A stretch of DNA of 64,000 bases from positions 2,790,001-2,854,000 of the forward strand of contig NC_021182.1 in NCBI RefSeq assembly GCF_000389635.1, written 5' to 3'. Positions 63,116-64,000 of the stretch are shown here, one piece after another. This DNA comes from Clostridium pasteurianum BC1. Lineage in GTDB: Bacteria > Bacillota > Clostridia > Clostridiales > Clostridiaceae. Both the position numbers and the translations under genes were made by a program. The notes under the pieces were generated by a model. The model ran no database searches and was not told where the DNA came from. It worked only from the letters and a program-made list of their open reading frames with translations. How positions within the stretch are numbered: the stretch's first letter is position 1; each line of letters begins with the position of its first letter.

Positions 63116-63279
63116 TTATTCTCCCCTTTAGATTATCACTAAATCTTTTTTAACCTCAATCCCGCAACCAATTCATCAAACCCATTATTAAAAGTAAATC
63201 CTCTTTATAAAAAATATTTTTTGTAAACAAATATAGAAATACTATGCTCATATTTATCATTTATTAGTTCTACAGTTAA

Positions 63280-63385
63280 AATTAAAAAACCTTAACCAAA
63301 AAACGGTTAAGGAAAATTATTAACTAAATGAAACTAATAATATCCTTATGACCTCTCGGGTACATTTAAAGGCTATTTATTGATT
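63280..63385 (-). promoter_or_regulatory. PyrR-dependent attenuator leader of pyrR
   Basis: On the minus strand the leader holds ACCCGAGAGGTCATAAGGAT (about 63339-63358), close to the PyrR binding-loop consensus (CCAGAGAGGYU...AAGG). It is followed by the terminator stem CCTTAACC/GGTTAAGG (63290-63312) with six T. The pyrR start is 167 bases further on. So UMP-bound PyrR would favour termination here. The same stem would also end the upstream rluD-type gene. Confidence 0.6.
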
Positions 63386-63417
63386 GAGAATAAAGATATA
63401 ATATCATACAATATTTT

Positions 63418-64000
63418 TTATTTCAATTCATTTCTTAAAATATCTATAATTCTAGTAAAATAAACAGGCACAGCAGCTTCAAACTCCATATACTTTTCAC
63501 TGGAAGGATGAATAAATCCTAATTTCTTTGCATGAAGCATTTGCCCTTTTAAATTAAATCTTTGCTTTTTATATCCGTAAATAGCATCTCCCACAAGAGG
63601 ATGACCCATATGTGCCATATGTACTCTAATTTGATGAGTCCTTCCAGTTTCTAATCTGCACTGAATTAATGTATTATTTTTAAATCTTTCTATGACTTTA
63701 TAATGGGTAACTGCATTTCTTCCATCTTTCACTACGCTAATTTTGATCCGTTCCACCGGATGTCTTGCAAGAGGTACATCCACAGTTCCTTCATCAACTT
63801 TTATTAGTCCTTCTACCAAGGCTAAGTATACTCTTGTCATAGTATGCCCTTTTAATTGTTCTGCTAAAAATTTATGAGCCCTATCATTTTTAGCTACCAC
63901 CAATACCCCGGAGGTGTCCTTATCTATTCTATGTACTATTCCCGGTCTGTTTACTCCATTTATTCCTGATAAATCTTTGCAGTGATATAATAAGGCATTG
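63418..64000 (-). CDS. RluD-family 23S rRNA pseudouridine synthase (partial, start beyond window)
   Basis: The frame runs off the right edge and covers the catalytic domain's later part: GVNRPGIVHRIDKDTSGVLVVAKND (the HRLDxxTSG motif, catalytic Asp, with Ile for Leu), then YLALVEG, TGRTHQIRVHMAHMGHPLVGDAIYG and LHAKKLGFIHP. The family converts uridines in helix 69 of 23S rRNA to pseudouridine; YlyB in Bacillus lies next to pyrR, as here. The S4 domain would be outside the window. Stop at 63418. Confidence 0.92.
   Translation of the reverse strand, partial: NALLYHCKDLSGINGVNRPGIVHRIDKDTSGVLVVAKNDRAHKFLAEQLKGHTMTRVYLALVEGLIKVDEGTVDVPLARHPVERIKISVVKDGRNAVTHYKVIERFKNNTLIQCRLETGRTHQIRVHMAHMGHPLVGDAIYGYKKQRFNLKGQMLHAKKLGFIHPSSEKYMEFEAAVPVYFTRIIDILRNELK

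Overview
The window is AT-rich DNA from a spore-forming member of the Clostridiaceae (Clostridium sensu stricto). Evidence: spo0A, spoIVB and the complete eight-gene spoIIIA operon, in the usual clostridial order recN-argR-nadK-tlyA-dxs ... ispA-xseBA-folD-nusB-asp23-spoIIIAH..AA-efp. The species cannot be fixed from sequence alone.

Layout. (1) About 1-11.5 kb is the right part of an integrated element whose left end lies outside the window. It carries a replication-initiator-like protein with iteron-like repeats, a single-chain RNA polymerase of the YonO/QDE-1 two-barrel type, an XRE regulator, a GHKL-ATPase/nuclease fusion (candidate defence protein), a lipoprotein, two similar short transcription units, a candidate large structured RNA of about 535 nt with its own promoter and terminator, and a tyrosine recombinase next to the 3' end of spo0A. 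(2) 11.6-33.2 kb is core chromosome, all on the minus strand: sporulation, DNA repair, isoprenoid, folate and translation genes. It includes an OLE RNA gene between ispA and the gene for its membrane partner OapA. (3) 33.5-54.0 kb is a type IV pilus operon (pilB, pilC, prepilins, pilM/N/O-like). Its pilC is split by a Tn554-like transposon of about 13.46 kb (38565-52023) with tnpA, tnpB and tnpC. The cargo holds a proteasome-like Ntn hydrolase with a small partner, an undecaprenyl-diphosphate-synthase-like enzyme beside a new small RNA candidate, a PemK/MazF-like protein, a second lipoprotein paralogous to the one in region 1, and an EVE/PUA-like, P63C, DUF2971 and membrane-protein cluster. 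(4) 54.2-64 kb is core again: iron alcohol dehydrogenase, pabA/pabB/pabC, a beta-propeller-type lipoprotein, rqcH, pyrR with an attenuator leader, and a partial rluD-type pseudouridine synthase at the right edge.

The most interesting items are the RNA polymerase with an altered DQDSD catalytic loop, the unassigned 535-nt RNA, the OLE/OapA pair, and the transposon cargo, which looks like an array of modules bounded by a repeated motif plus hairpin and contains an internal copy of the transposon's own end. A dispersed miniature repeat of about 115-160 bp occurs at least four times in the core region. Two prepilin genes appear to lack a normal start codon, which together with the split pilC suggests that the pilus operon is decaying or is switched by excision.
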